64,000 bases of DNA from Undaria pinnatifida (lineage: Eukaryota; Sar; Phaeophyceae; Laminariales; Alariaceae), in the NCBI GenBank assembly GCA_012845835.1, contig JABAKD010000030.1:9151805-9215804 (forward strand), read 5' to 3'. The notes under the pieces were generated by a model. The model made no database searches, had not been told where the DNA came from, and saw only the letters and a program-made list of their open reading frames with translations. A program made the position numbers and the translations under genes. Below, piece by piece: positions 41,463 to 55,200 of the stretch (within the stretch, counting starts at the first letter, position 1; every line of letters begins with the position of its first letter).

Positions 41463-43403
41463 CCAAATACTTGTACAGGGTGTGGAAAATTCGCACGCGT
41501 CTTTTATGTGCCGTTGCAAATACCTCACCTGTGCGTGTTTTTGGCCTTATTTTTTGTCAGCCAAGATTTTTTGGAGAATTCGGACCACCTTAGACTAAAC
41601 ACTTTCGGCGAAAAAAAAAAGGAGCACGGAGGTCTGGCCTCGGGATAGGCACATAAAACACGTGTGCAAAATGTCAGGGTCTATCTCTCAAAAGCGGCGT
41701 GGACATTATTGGACTTTTGTGCGTAAAAACGAGTAAGATACGCGAGTTTCTTTAAATGACTTGGTTTTACTGCAGGATGCAGTTTTTTCGCTGTATCCTG
41801 CTCAATATCGAACATACGCAGGTCATTTATTTATCTTCGATATTTTGCGCAAAAAAAACTACAGACATGCCTTGGAGTACCTCCAACCGGGTCGTGCAAA
41901 AAACAAACAAATGGGTCGGTTGTTTGCGGTCCCAAGAAAGAAGGAACTGTTAGTGAATTAATGGGGTATTAGTCCGTTTGGCCGCTTGCAAAAGGTTAAC
42001 CAATAGCCTACCCAAACTAAGCCTTATAACACTTTTCCCCCCTGAAACGGCGGGATAGCTGGTCGGCCGGACATAAGGGCGGACGTGTCAATATCCAAGC
42101 CGTTTCATTTCCTGGGGATACTGGGGAGAGTATTTTTCAAGTTTGACATGGGGAAAGTCTGAAAAATTTTAGTATGGTGGATGGTGGGATTCGAACCTAC
42201 GACCCAAATAAACATGGTCCTGCCGACGACGCCATTTGGGGTATTAGTCCGTTTGACCACTTGCAAAATGTTAACCAATAGCCTGCCCAAACTAAGCCTT
42301 ATAGCACAACGTCAAAACCGGTAGATCCGGGGCAAATGTGCAATTCACCACCGAGCCACTGAGCACCTCAGTTCTTCGATTGTTCCCTACGAAATTTGTT
42401 TCGCGCATTGGATGTTGAGCCTGACGCCGGGTGGACACAAAAAGGCGCGATGATGCAATGTGGGGTGACCTGTTGTCGTGGCGCTATTATCAAAGCCGAG
42501 ATTTTTCGTTTGGCTGTCGTATCCACACCTTGCATCAGCGATATCGTGAGGACGGGTGGTGTACCACAACAAGGCAGTGTGTGATGGTGTGCGGATGCGC
42601 ACCAGTAGGCAGCAGGTGTGCACAGCCAACACACCTCTCTGCGGTTGCCCCTCTGTCTGATTTTTCAAAAACATTGTACATCATCAATATGCAGCGTAAT
42701 CGTTTTTTTGCCCCCGTTTGGAAAATTCTGAACAATATGTTACAAAAATTGAAAAACGTCATTGAAAATCACGTTTTTCAGCTGACGTTCAGCTACGCCG
42801 CGCCAAACAAATTTCTTTCGAAAATTATTATCTGGTAGTATTTAAAGGCCCTGTGTCATTGGTCGATGCGAGTTTCGCTCCTACAAGAGACAGCCTGGGG
42901 CCGTTAAAATGCAACAATGGCCATGTCACTGTCTTCCACCGGTCACGGTGGTCAGCATGATACCAAGCATTCACCCTTTGACTAGATATTGCAAGCGGCA
43001 TTCATTCGTGGGGGGAAGAATTTCCAACTTTAACTTGAACCAGCTCGTAAAAAATTAAATTGATGCGGTTACTGCTGTGCTTCAAGGTTCTCGGACTTGC
43101 CGTTATTATTTGTCGGCAGTAAGCCGGGGAGTGCTCAGCATACGAGGCAGAATGGAGAATGGGCCTATAGACTCTAGGGACCGACTTCTTTATACTGCTG
43201 TTATGCCGGTGGTTTGTGGCATACTGCTTGGATCACTCACAGACGGTCTTGGTGCTTTGATGATGAAAGCCTTGTGTGCGAGGGCAAAGAGAGGATGTCT
43301 CGAGAGTCGAGATACGCCGCACTGCAAACAGCTATATATACCCATTACGTAGGGTATTCCGTTTATACCGTCTGCATGATCGCCTCCCAACCTATGCCAA
43401 GCG
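41463..43403. other. Gene-free stretch with a duplicated 65-base segment
   Basis: GGGGTATTAGTCCGTTTG, followed by GnCnCTTGCAAAA and AACCAATAGCCT, occurs at about 41963-42027 and again at 42239-42303. The second copy is attached to a tRNA-like sequence. No host gene was recognised; frames at 42431-42838 and 43077-43352 are short and featureless. Confidence 0.6.
42172..42272 (-). repeat. tRNA-like sequence (tRNA pseudogene or SINE head)
   Basis: On the minus strand an A-box-like AGTGGTCAAACGGACTAATACC is followed about 50 bases later by the T-arm/B-box GTAGGTTCGAATCCCAC. The spacing could fit a class II (Leu/Ser-like) tRNA with a long variable arm. I cannot draw a good acceptor stem or assign an anticodon, so a functional tRNA is not claimed. 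Confidence 0.5.
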
Positions 43404-45480
43404 AAGTATGACTAACGAGGTAACGTAATTGAGCGCGTGTATACCAAGAATGACTAACGAGGTAACGTAATTGAGCGCGTGTATACCAAGCTTAAAAACA
43501 CTGACGATTCGCATTTCTCCCTCTAGTGCTCAATGGCGGAGACAGTGCATGGCCACATCACCTCGCCTGTTGTATTTGGCAATACGTATCTCTTTCGTAT
43601 AATTAGCGATGTCAGAAAATAGTGGTAACTACATGATGGTGGTGACAAACAGTGCATGACCACATCACCTCGCCTGTTGTATTTGGCAATACGTATCTCT
43701 TTCTTATAACTAGCGATGTCAGAAAATAATGGTAACTACAAATATTCTATAAAATATTCTAGCTTTCGATCCATGTACAACAACAAATTATGAAGATTTA
43801 ACACGTTATTTACTACACTTAAACACTGGGTTGCATACTGCATCTAACATCAAACCTTCTAGAATAGTAAACATTACCAGGCAGATGATATAAAGGGATG
43901 TCTTCTTGCTACAATCGTCAGGTTTGTCCCCTTCAAGGATTTATAGTTTCCGCGCACATATTGAAATGTCCCGCCCCCCGCCCGCCCCTCCCCTCCCCCT
44001 CCCCCAATCTCTCTTGATCAAAACCCCCCCACCCCTTCCCCGATCCCTCCCCCCCCTTTTTTTTTTTTTTTTCCCGCCTAGTTTGTTCAAACGCCCCACT
44101 TACAATCGAAATCGGCCAGAGTAATAAACACCCCTACGCAGTTGATATCACATCATTATCTTTCTGACCATCAATGACGTAGTTTTCATTCTTTTCCCCC
44201 ACCCCCCTCAACCCCCCCCTCCAACGCCCCCTCTTTTCCCACCGCCCGCACGATCGCCTAGACCTAGCACCACGCGTATAACAAGCCCCTACATATCTTT
44301 GATTTCACAGCCGGAGTGTATTTGAACATTATCTGTGACCTAAACCTCCTGAAAAATCCCCCCCCCCCCCCCCCCCCCCCCCTTCTCGTTCTCCCTTGCT
44401 CAAACGCCCCACCTAATATCGAAATCCGTCAGATTAATAAACACTTCACGCACTGGATATCACCTCATTATATTTCTAGAGCCATCCATGCCGATGCTCC
44501 CCTCCCCCCTCCCGCCCCGAACGCCCCCTTCTTCCCCACCACCCGCACCATCGCCTAAACCTAGCACCACACGTATAATAAACCCCTACATCTATGCCAC
44601 CTAAAGCCCTTCCCTTCCCTCCCCCCCCCCCGTCCCACCCCCACCCCCCACCTCCCCAACCCCCCCACCCCATCCCACCCCCACCACCTCGAACACTCCG
44701 CCCTCTACTCACTGATTGTACGACTTACCCCAGGATATACATGATGAACTGATGCCTTCTTTCCAAAAACGTCACATTCATCCCCTCAAAATAATGTGTA
44801 GTTTCCACGCACAGATTGAGCTGCCCCACCCGCCCCCCCCCCCGCCCCACCCCCCCCCCCCTATGATAAACTGGTGCATTTTCTTTTTTCTTTTTTCTTT
44901 TTCCCAAAACCGTCAGATTTATCCCTTTAAGGATTTATAGCTTCCACGCACAAATTGCCCGCCCGTCCGCCCCCCCCCAGTCCCCCCTCCCCCCCTCCGT
45001 TCCCCCCCCCTCCAACCCCGCTCGCTTTTGATCAAAATCAGGCCCCCACGTCCTTCAAAACTCCGCCCTCCCCTCACCGGTTATTCGACTTACAGGATTC
45101 ACTTGATAAACGGATACATTTCCCTCCACAGCTGTCAGATTTTGTCCCCCTCAGAAACGGGTTTTATAGTTTCCGCGCACAGACTAAATAACATCACCCT
45201 GTTGACCCTGATTGCTACACTGTAGTTGTAAGGGGAGTCGCCGACCTATTATCCTTAATGAGGACACACAACCGGTAATACGCGCGATCGGAGTATCACA
45301 CACAGCTTGCAAAGATGAGTTTCGACAAAATCTTCGATCTCACAGCTGGACTGGAGTGTATTTTCATTTTGTATTTTTTATAATATACGACTCGCCGGAA
45401 CTTGAATTACTGAATTACGAGTATGGACAGCAGGAAGGAGCCGATTTTACAGCAGTAGAGCATGTCTCAGCACTATTAGA
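43404..45480. repeat. C-rich compound repeat block, copy 1
   Basis: It begins with a tandem 39-base repeat (ACTAACGAGGTAACGTAATT) and a duplicated 100-base segment (GGCAATACGTATCTCTTTC). It continues with several 300-340-base units. Each unit has a run of C up to about 30 long, then GAAATCnGnCAGATTAATAAAC, CCACCACCCGCACCATCGCC, GTATAnnAAGCCCCTACAT, CGGTTnTnCGACTTACAGGAT, and ATTTATAGTTTCCGCGCACA. It ends AAGATGAGTTTCGACAAAATC. The same order occurs at 50.07-52.3 kb. No transposition protein is visible. Confidence 0.85.
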
Positions 45481-46259
45481 CTAGTCTAATGATAATTGAC
45501 CAGGACGAATTACGTATACGACTGCGCGACGGTGGCATGCTGAGGGTTATTATGCAGGCATCCACGGGGAACATTTTTTTTTTTATCGTGACGCCGTGAC
45601 GTCAACTTGCAACTTGCAGAACAAATAGAATTCAAATTCTGGCACGAATTGATCCATCATAATTGCAGCTACTACTGTAACACCGGTCTAAAGTAGGGAG
45701 TATGAGGCGCCGCGGAGAGCGCCTTCAAGCGGAACACAATGGAAGCAACGCAACAACTAGTTATGGCACACTACCAACACAAGCAACGGGAAATAAACAA
45801 GCGAAGTGATCACGAGAAGCAGGAGCAAACGTGCTCACATGTTAAGCCATCCTTCCCGAAGATAACATGCGTTTCCTGTTTGAAACATTTGAATCCAGAG
45901 ATCCTTGCGGTTTGCAGCTTGAAGCGACCAAAGGAGGCCCGTGCTTTGCCTGTCCGTTCATTCCTTCCCCTCCCACAAGGAGGAGCATTTTCAGGCTTCA
46001 TGCGTGAATGCTGCAGAGCTGGAGCTGGGGTGGAGCTTGGTTGGGTTTGGTAGGGTTGGGTGGGCAGGGTCACATGTTCGAGGAGGGGATGATCTCCGAA
46101 GGCTCTCATTACTAAAACGCCGCTATTGGGCAGTGAAACCCTCCCGGTCGAAACGTGGATTTTAAACACAAAATTCAAACAAAATCGGCACCACCCATCC
46201 TCCTCGGCCCTCGACTAGCTATACCCTGGACGTACAGCGGATTTGAAGAGAACGAGTCC
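45481..46259. other. Upstream region of the MYND gene
   Basis: Probable promoter and 5' untranslated region of the gene starting at 46260, with no recognised regulatory element. Overlapping frames at 45739-46053 (+) and 45810-46178 (-) lack family resemblance. The repeat block ends at its left edge. Confidence 0.5.
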
Positions 46260-49200
46260 ATGGTCATCTTGTGCGCGGCTCCGGGGTGCGAAGAGCCGAC
46301 GTCACAGAGATGCTCCATATGCAAGTGAGATGGCTGTTGTCACTTGTAGTCTGTGGCTTGTTATGGATCATCGCATGTGATGTTCTTTTGTTACTTCAAA
46401 AAATTTCTGACACTATTTCCAAGTAGTTTACCTCCACCGACGTGAATGTTTGTTCTACCTGGAACAATTTTTATAAAATGGCAGGTTTGGCAACCTCATG
46501 CAACATGCAACGTTGCAACAGCAGGGATAAATCGTGACATCTTGAGAGGACCTGTCACATCTCAGTCATAGTGTAGTACACAACAGAATGATACCATACA
46601 CTACTGCTGCTGTACAGGTCCTGTCACATGTTTCCCCCGCGGCTCCTGTTGCGATCACGCTGACGCCAGCCCCCTTCCGCTCCTCTTCACACTGCCTGTG
46701 GTGTGAGGCAGGTGTGTTCGCTACTGCTCACGAGAGTGTCAGCGTCGGCACTGGACACTAGAGCACAAGGACGAGTGTGCGGGGATGGCTCTTAGACGGG
46801 CGGAGACATCGCACATTGATCCACTGCAACAACCGCAGTCTAACAAGAGGTTAGTAGTGCTGTATACCGTGCGTGCTCTTTTTCGTCATCAATGTTGAAT
46901 CGACCCGAATAATTTCGCACTCGCTGTGGAGTGGGGCGTTGTATATTTGGGAAGCTGACGCTGAGAGACGGGAAACGTCTTATCTCTTTCTTCGTCCGAA
47001 AAGGTCTAAAATCTACTGCCAGGTAGTAACGGCCCTCTGATAAGAAGCCGAGATATTGGTTTTAGGGTAGATTTCTTATTTCACAAAGAGCGTGCCCTGC
47101 ATTAACTTCAGTATAACAGCTGCCTGATTCTTGTTTTTCCGTGGTTTTTAGGCTTAGTTTATTGTGGGGCTCTTTCTTATGCCGGGGCGGTGACGTGTAC
47201 CAGGTATTACGTACCAAGTTTGGTCACCAGGGGATATCCTGGGTTCATCCCCGGTTTTCCTATGTGGATGGATACATGGATCTTGCGGGGGTACAACGGA
47301 TGGCTGGTGCTGCTAGGTACAGCGCAAACAGCTGTCTTGTTCATGGGAACTTCTTTACTCCTTCCCAACGTGCTCTATGTAAATATACCAGCGACCATAC
47401 TGGGTTCCGATGCACCTACTGTAGGAGTAGGAGTATTGCCGCATGGTCTATCACCTGCGCACTGTTTTTTGACGACACTGGCGCCCCATACCTTCATCAT
47501 CGCCCCCGCACCCAATACAAGAACGAACCTAAAGAATATCGCAAGCAAAAACACAGTAACAAAGCAGATGACACCACCCGGCCGGCATCGAGGCAGCACT
47601 TAAACTGGGTTCCGAATGCTATTACAAGAGGGCTAGGAGCAGTGGTGCCTGTTCTGTCCTGTACTTACTGTATATCCGACGGCGATTTCCGCATCGACAT
47701 CACCGCGTCAATAACTTCCAAGGGCACCCGAAATGAAACAGAAAGGGCAAAGCAAAGGGAAAAAAAGGGCGAAGAACGGGACCAAAGGGATGACAGGGAA
47801 AAACTGGTTCAGCATAAACCAGTATGCCGGCAGTGGTAGTACCGCAGTATCGACCGGCACTGCCCCCTCCCAGGGGGGTTGGGCAGGCAATCCAAAGAAC
47901 AAACACAAAACACAAGGTACTCGCAGTAATTTGAGGTTAAGTAGGTAGGTTCTATCTACTAGACAGCCTGGTGCTTTGCTACCCTGCCTGCCGTCTCCTT
48001 GCAATCTTCAACAACATCGGTTTCCCTACACCCCCCACCCCCTTTCGGCTTTGTGCGTTACGCATCCGGGCTGCGCGGCGCTCCGAGCTATTATTTCATT
48101 CCTCTACGTGCCACCTGGCCATGAACCGTTCGGCTGCTTCGAGGACCCCCCGGTACCACTTGCCCACCTTAGTTGCTGATGGACCCACAGTTAGTAAAAC
48201 AAAAACAACTCCAAACTGCCGTGGGGAGTCTTCTGTGAAGCCTTTGGTGGATCGAAAGACGGCGAGGTCGTCTCTCAGGCTTCTGAGACAGATATTCGGT
48301 GGCCCACCTGATCCCGGGGTTTTCCTGTCGGCTATCCGCGCAAACATCGCCCGATTGGGTAATTGCCCCTTGTTTTGCCGTATCATTGCCCCAGCGAAGA
48401 AGAGCTGCCGTTTCCGGATGGTCGTTTTGATGCTCCCGAATTTTGTCATATTGAGGGCCTTGGCGTACGAGGGGTGCTCTCTGAAAGTTGGAGCATTGCT
48501 TCCACCCGCTAACCATATGCATTCGTCCCGATACCGCTACTCTTTTTCACGCTGACCGGTACTTTTTCCGTTGAAACATCAATACCATCCACATGCTTGA
48601 CTCCGTCCATACAATGCCGTGCTGTATGTGTTGCGTTATTTTCAGCCCGTTAGTAATGCAACCCGCTTTTCTCACATTTGCCCCTAATACGTATGTTCTC
48701 AATGCTGCCTGCCCACGCTGCTTCTGATTGAAACGCGATATGTTAACATAGTAGTTCGTCACAGGATTCCCCTTCGGACGAAGGGTAGCGCAAGGCTGAT
48801 GTGTTGGCACCCCCGTGCGTTCGCCAGCATCCTTACGGTAGAGCATGGAGCTATACTGCAATGTAGTTGATTCGGGTTTATCGTAAGTTTCAGGTAGGGA
48901 CGATTCAGAAAATATTTGTGATGTTGACGATGCTGTTGTAACCTATTCCTGGTGCTACTGTGCATATAGGCTTACCGCTGCTGACCTTGATGTACCCGGT
49001 GTATAAGCGTTTGGGTGCATCATAAAGTTTCAAACTGCTGTTGGTTGTGCTCAGCGCATTTGATGCGTACAGCAGTCGACTGTCAACTACTGCTTGCTGT
49101 GTAAGCAGTTCAAAAAAACGATCTACGCCCCGGGGGCACAAGAAATACAATCACATCAGAGAGAGGTGCATGAAAGCATGAGCAAAGCAAAAACTCTACA

Positions 49201-52200
49201 GCGGTACAGTACGCGACAGCACTTTTGAATTTGACAATTAAAACTTTCAGGCTCGAGTTGTAGACGGAAGTAAAAACAGTAAAAACTTGGCGAAGTTTGA
49301 ACTGAAAATAGTGTAGGACACACCCTGCCTTTTGCATAAGAATTCCAGCCTGACCAGCAATATGATGCCATTAACTGGTCTCGCATTCTCTGTAAAGAGG
49401 TTTTGCGCATTTGGGAAATTGGCCTTTGCTGGTGTACACCAATTGTTTGCGCAAGAACTGAAGTTTCTCCGTCTGGCGTTTGCCACATTTTTCGAAATTG
49501 AGTTTTTTCCAGATCTTCTAGGTAGCTACTTCTAGAAAAATACGAAATTGCACTGATGGGTGGCCGGTGGCCATGTGATGTGTAAAAACTTGCCGGTGCA
49601 TGTTAAGGTGCTATATGCTGTTGTTGTCGCTGCTGCGTGGAGTGCTTGAGTAAGAGTATAACATCACCTCGTGCAGCAGCGACAACTCCAGAGGCGCCGA
49701 AGCCCGACCGCCGCACAATACTACGCAGCATAGTTCAGCAAACCCTCTCGCGGCCTGCGTTTTGTGTTGGGCAAGCCGCACGCTGCATCAGAACAGTAGC
49801 GAGCGGCAGCTTGTGTATGCACAGTAGCTGATTCGCAGAGCGCTGGTGCTCGTGTGACATCATACGACACACATTTTTTTTTCATGCGGCCGTACCACAC
49901 AGCGTTGTGAAGCACAAGCCCCCTTTGTTTAGCAACACGCAATCGGAGAAATAGAAAAATAACAGAAGCACGCCGCCGCCACCGCACCGCCGTGCTGCTG
50001 CTGCTCTGCTGCTGTTGTTGTGCTGTTCTATTGTGTATCGCGAGTTCTAAAAACAAAAGGCACCAGGTAGGTGTCAGGCCTAACGAAGTAACGAAATTGA
50101 GCGCGGGTCGTTCAAAACACTGACGATTTGCACTTCTTCCCCTCGTGCTCAATGGTGGTGGCATTTCATGGCCACATCACCTCGCTTGTTGTGTTTTGCA
50201 ATACGTATCTCTGTCTTATAATTAGCGACCTCAGAGCCCCACACGAGTAGAAGAACGGTTTAATGTGAAGAACACACACACACACACATGGGCACGGTAA
50301 AAAATCATGGTAGCTACATGGTTGCACCTGTCGATTGAAATGTTCTATCTTGCGATCCATGTAAAATAACACACTACGAAGCTATTAACACATTGTATAC
50401 CACTCTTAAAAATGATTGGTATACCACACCTAAAATCAAATCTGCTAGAATAATAAACGATACCAGGCAGGTGATATTGTTGATTATATAGCACTACCCA
50501 CTGGCCCACGTAGTAACGTGACTACGTGGGCCAGCGGTTAGAGCTTTATGTGACTACGTGGGCCAGGTGGTGGTGCTATATAACCATCAAAAGATATGCC
50601 GTGGGTTCGAATCCCACCGACGTCATATTTCCACTTTTTTCCGGGAAAAGAAAAAAGGAAATAAACTTCTTTGCGAGCGTGCGCGCTGGAGACGTAAATG
50701 GTCATGACAGTTTGCTCCTGAGTACTACGGTAGTGCGTGGCGAGGGGGGCGCCCCGGAGATCCCTGTTAAGAAGTCGGTGAGAGTCAATTGACGGACTCG
50801 CAAACACATATTTTGTTGGTTGTATAGCACTACCCACTGGCCCACGTAGTCACGTGACAACGTGGGCCAGTGGGTAGTGCTAAACAACCAACAGATGTCA
50901 CTTCATTACCTATCCAACCAGCCATGCCGTAGATCCAAATTCGTTTATTCCCCCCCCCGCCCCTTCTTCCCCACCACCCGCACCATCGCCTAGACCTAGC
51001 ACGTTTAGTAAAGTTCCTCCCCGGTATACATTCATGCGACCTGAAGGGGTTTGATTCCCTCCCCGCCCCCCCCATCCCCCCCCCCCCCCCCCCCTCGTTT
51101 TGTTCTCTCCCGCCGCCCCACCTAAAATCAAGATCTGCCAGAGGAATAAACACTGCCAGGCAGTCGATTACCTTTTTTGCCATCCATGCCGTAGCTCCAA
51201 TTTATACCCCCCCCCCCCCCCCCAATGTCCCTTCCTTCCCCACCACCCGCACCATCGCCTAGACTTAGCACCACGCGTATAGCAAGCTCCTCACTGATAT
51301 ACATCTATGCGACCTAAAGCTGTTGGAAATCCCCCTTTCGAGCACTCCGCCCTCTCCTCGCCGGTTGTACGACTACAGGATATACACGATAAACTGATGC
51401 ATTCCTTCAACAACCGTTCAATATGTTGCCTTGAAGGATTTATAGTTTCCGCGCACAGATTGAGTTGTCCCGCCCCCCCCCCCCCCCCCCCTCCGCTCCC
51501 TCTTGTTCAAACGCCCCACCTAAAGCCAAAATCTGCCAGAGTAGTAAACAATACCAGGCAGTTGATATCACCTCATTACCTTTCTGGCCATCCATGCCGT
51601 AGCTCCAATTCATCCCCCCCCCACCCCTTCCCCCCCCCCTCCAACGCCCCCTCCTTCCCCACCACCCGCACCATCGCCTAGACTTAGCATCACGCGTATA
51701 GCAAGCTCCTAACTGATATACATCTATGCGACCTAAAGCTGTTGGAAATCCCCTCCCCTTCCCTTCGAACACTCCGCCCTCTCCTCAATGGTTATACGAC
51801 TTACAGGATATACCTGGTATATGATAAACTGATGCATTCCTTCCACAACCATCAGATTTGCCCCCTTGAAGGAATTCTAGTTTCCGCGCACAGATTGAGT
51901 TGTCCCGCCCGTCCCCCGCCCCCCCCACCCACCGCCGCCGCCGCCCCCACTCCCTCTTGTTCAAGCCCAGGCCCCCACGCCCTTAAAAACTCCGCCCTCC
52001 ACTCACCGGTTATACGACTTACAGGATACACTTGATAAACTGATGCATTTGCTTCCACAGCTGTCAGATTTTGTCCCCCTCAAAAACGGGTTTTATAGTT
52101 TCCGCGCGCAGACTGAATAACATCACCCTGTTGACCCTGGTACAAGCTACACTGTAGTTCCAAGGGGAGTCGCCGACCTACATCCTCAATGAGGACACAC

Positions 52201-55200
52201 CTCCTGTATTACGCGCGATCAGAGTATCACACACAGCTTGCAAAGATGAGTTTCGACAAAATCTTTGATCTCACAGCTGGAGTGTATTTTTATTTTTACC
52301 ATATAGGTACCTGGTACCATAGGTGGGTTTGGCGCACAACGGACGTTTTGAGAAACTGGAAAAAAACAAAGGCCCACCAGCGGTTGAAATATTTGCAGTC
52401 TACAACCCAAAAATATTGAGAGACCCAGCAGCAGGCATCAGATGCAATTTTGAACGTCTGTACAAAACCCAAAAGGCGAGATATTTAACGGGCACAGTAA
52501 CGACAGCAGGGAAGAAATTATGGAGTATGTTTGTACCTGGTATATTTCTCCAGGTCCAGCTCACAATATTTGCCCGGTATTTTGCACATATTCATGGCAC
52601 AGAACACAACAGAACGTACACAGCACTGCTGCTGTGATACTGTGACCACCCAGTGGAACGTAGCACTGAGCATACGCCATAGGGCACAGCAGAAAGAACT
52701 CGTGATATGTGATGGGTCACCACAGAACAGCACTTTTGATACCTGGCATACCGCCTTCGCCACTCGCCCCCATTCCTTGGGCGGTGCGGCATCAGTCAAC
52801 TATAACTTATTCTCGAGTCCGCCATGAGCGAATAGTCTGCGCTCTCCTCTGTTTTCACATTAGTTGTAGTTGACTTTTGTCAATTATTCTCTGCCGGTCG
52901 GTTTGCACGGACTCCATAAGGTAGTGTATTCTCCTGGTCGGTTTCAACGTTTCTACCGCCCTCCCTCATATGATACTTTGACGTAGGCGCCTTTCATCGA
53001 CAACGCTACACGAATGAGTACACGTGTAAACATCACATGCTGCCATTCCTTCGATTGTCCAAAAGTCATGGAATCGGTTTCAAGAAGTAATGCGCGTCAA
53101 CGCAGAAACCTTGCGTACGTATGTTTTTCAGTATCGGTACGTTTGACGTTGAATTGTTATATCTGCTTTATTTTCGTCTTAAGTCCATGCCGGGTTAGAA
53201 CCCATAGGTTTTCGATGTATTATTGCTGTCTTGTAATTATGGCCGCAAGGCTTGTATCTCTCTAGAATCAAGAATAAGGACGGGCACTGAATGTGCTGGA
53301 TGTGGATGGGTAGAACGCATACACACGACACTTCTCTCTTATTTCTGGATGCTACACCCACAACCCAAAACTGAATGCAGCAGTATATCGAAATCAGATG
53401 TCATCCAAAGAACCCTGTGGCCTGTGGCCCATGGAAACGCTCGCCTTATTGGTAGCTCAAACCTGGTATGTAGTAAAGGACAGCATCCAACGGCGTATGT
53501 GTTTCCCGTGCAGGTCTACATCAGTTGGAATCGTGACCATCTTTGACATGGACGTTACACCCCGTACCATCAGCCGGGACGAACTCCCGTTTGTCTCGGG
53601 CGGAAACGGGTGGGAGCTCTGCCCGGTCGTCCATATGCTCGGCATTCCCCTTGCCATCAAGAAGATCGCCCCGTGTGGGTGCCAGATCTGTGTTGGGAGC
53701 CAATCGTCTATTTTGGAGCCCCAGACACAAGTGGTGAGACCTCATCATATTCAAGCATGTTGATATAGACATCGCTTAGTTATTGTAATTCCGTAGCCCC
53801 GCAGCCCCCGTTATGTGTAGACTCATGCAGTACATGCCGCTCTTGCACGTAGCCAAATGCGTTTATGGTGTTTAAGTACCTACCCGAGAATTCGGTGTGC
53901 GTTCGGTGGTTCACCCAGTAATATCAAGGGCCAACCAGCGCAAAACGCACAGCTCAGCGATTTGAATGGTACGCGTGTGTATTTTCATTTTCGTTCGAGC
54001 CAACTGTAACGGCCGCCAAATCGGAATGGTGGTGATTGGCGACGAAATACAGCTACGCGCGACGTTGAACCCCGCTCCATTTGTCGACTGCCCTGTGTGG
54101 GTTTAGCGGGCGGGCGAACCTGTGGCGATTCCGCATAACGATCAACTAGCCCGCCAGTACAGAGTCTTGGTATAGGACGCAGGACACATATCACACTACT
54201 GATACGAAAACGATCATTTGGTAGGCTGGGATGTACAGGGAAGTAGTGCATTTCTTCTGTGTTTACGTTGTATGGGACACACCCTTTCCCAAGTAAGAAA
54301 TCTAGGTAGGGCCAGCATTCCTATTGACACGCAATAGCTGATACGCCATCAAACTGGTGGCGTAAGAGCTATTGCGCCACAGAGGGCACGGATAACTAAT
54401 TCGCCGCCGGTGGCACAGTTGTCATGCCTCTTTATTTTGTAGATGCGGATGTCCTGCACTGTTGGCCCTGTATTCATGTTATTTTGCTCTCACCCATTTT
54501 TCGTTGTCTTGGGCACAACGCACCTACCGAAGGCGACGAGGCTGGCGATAGAAGGTCATACTGGTCTAGCCCCGCCTAGATGGGTGGGAGGACGCTTCAA
54601 CCACCTCGGAACTGTGGCGGCGGCGAGGACTGACGGCCAAGATTTCGGCTTTCGGGACTGGGCGGTGAGTTCGGCTAAGTCTCTCTCGCAACGTGTGGGT
54701 GTGTCAGCGCGGGGTTGTCTGCTTCCCGCGTGCTGTCAAGGATCTTGGTCGTATTTTTGCTGTATTTTTGTCAATGTCCTGGCTCTTCGATTCTAGATCG
54801 CGTGACTCAAGGCGTAATCGTGTCCGCCGTGCCCTTGCATCTTTCCACACGAGCGTATACGGCGTATCGGCGCTCATCGTCAGCGGCATCGCCACATAAC
54901 CGCCTTCGCTTGAACAGGAACACGAGTAGCCATTTTCCAATTCGTACGTGGGAGTCTGCTTGCTGCGCCAGACGCCGAGCAAGAAGCGCTCCGAAATGTT
55001 TCTCACCCTCGTGGCGCATCCGCTCCCTTGTTACCACCATGGGGCCGTTTACCCTTGTTGCCGCAGGCCCTTGACAGCTACCTTTATGGCCAGATTGTTG
55101 ACGTTTGGGGCATGGAGGATTCTGACCGTGACAAGAAACTCCCGACTGTGTACAGCAGGCAGCAATACGCGAGATACTTGGCTGGCACTAATGCATACGG

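Larger units (their letters stand above)
50070..52310. repeat. C-rich compound repeat block, copy 2
   Basis: Has the same components and orientation as 43.4-45.5 kb. It starts with CTAACGAAGTAACGAAATTG, has GGCCACATCACCTCGCTTG once instead of twice, then C-rich units with CCACCACCCGCACCATCGCC and ATTTATAGTTTCCGCGCACA. It ends with CAAAGATGAGTTTCGACAAA. It differs by an inserted or retained segment at about 50.48-50.9 kb with tRNA-like sequence and palindromes. It lies wholly within intron 2 of the MYND gene. Confidence 0.85.

Noticed and set aside
42172-42272. Functional tRNA gene
   Set aside because: A and B boxes are visible, but acceptor pairing and a clear anticodon loop could not be drawn by eye.
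47141-47839. 232-codon plus-strand frame
   Set aside because: Lies within the MYND intron, has no recognised domain or composition typical of a gene, and overlaps a competing frame of similar length.
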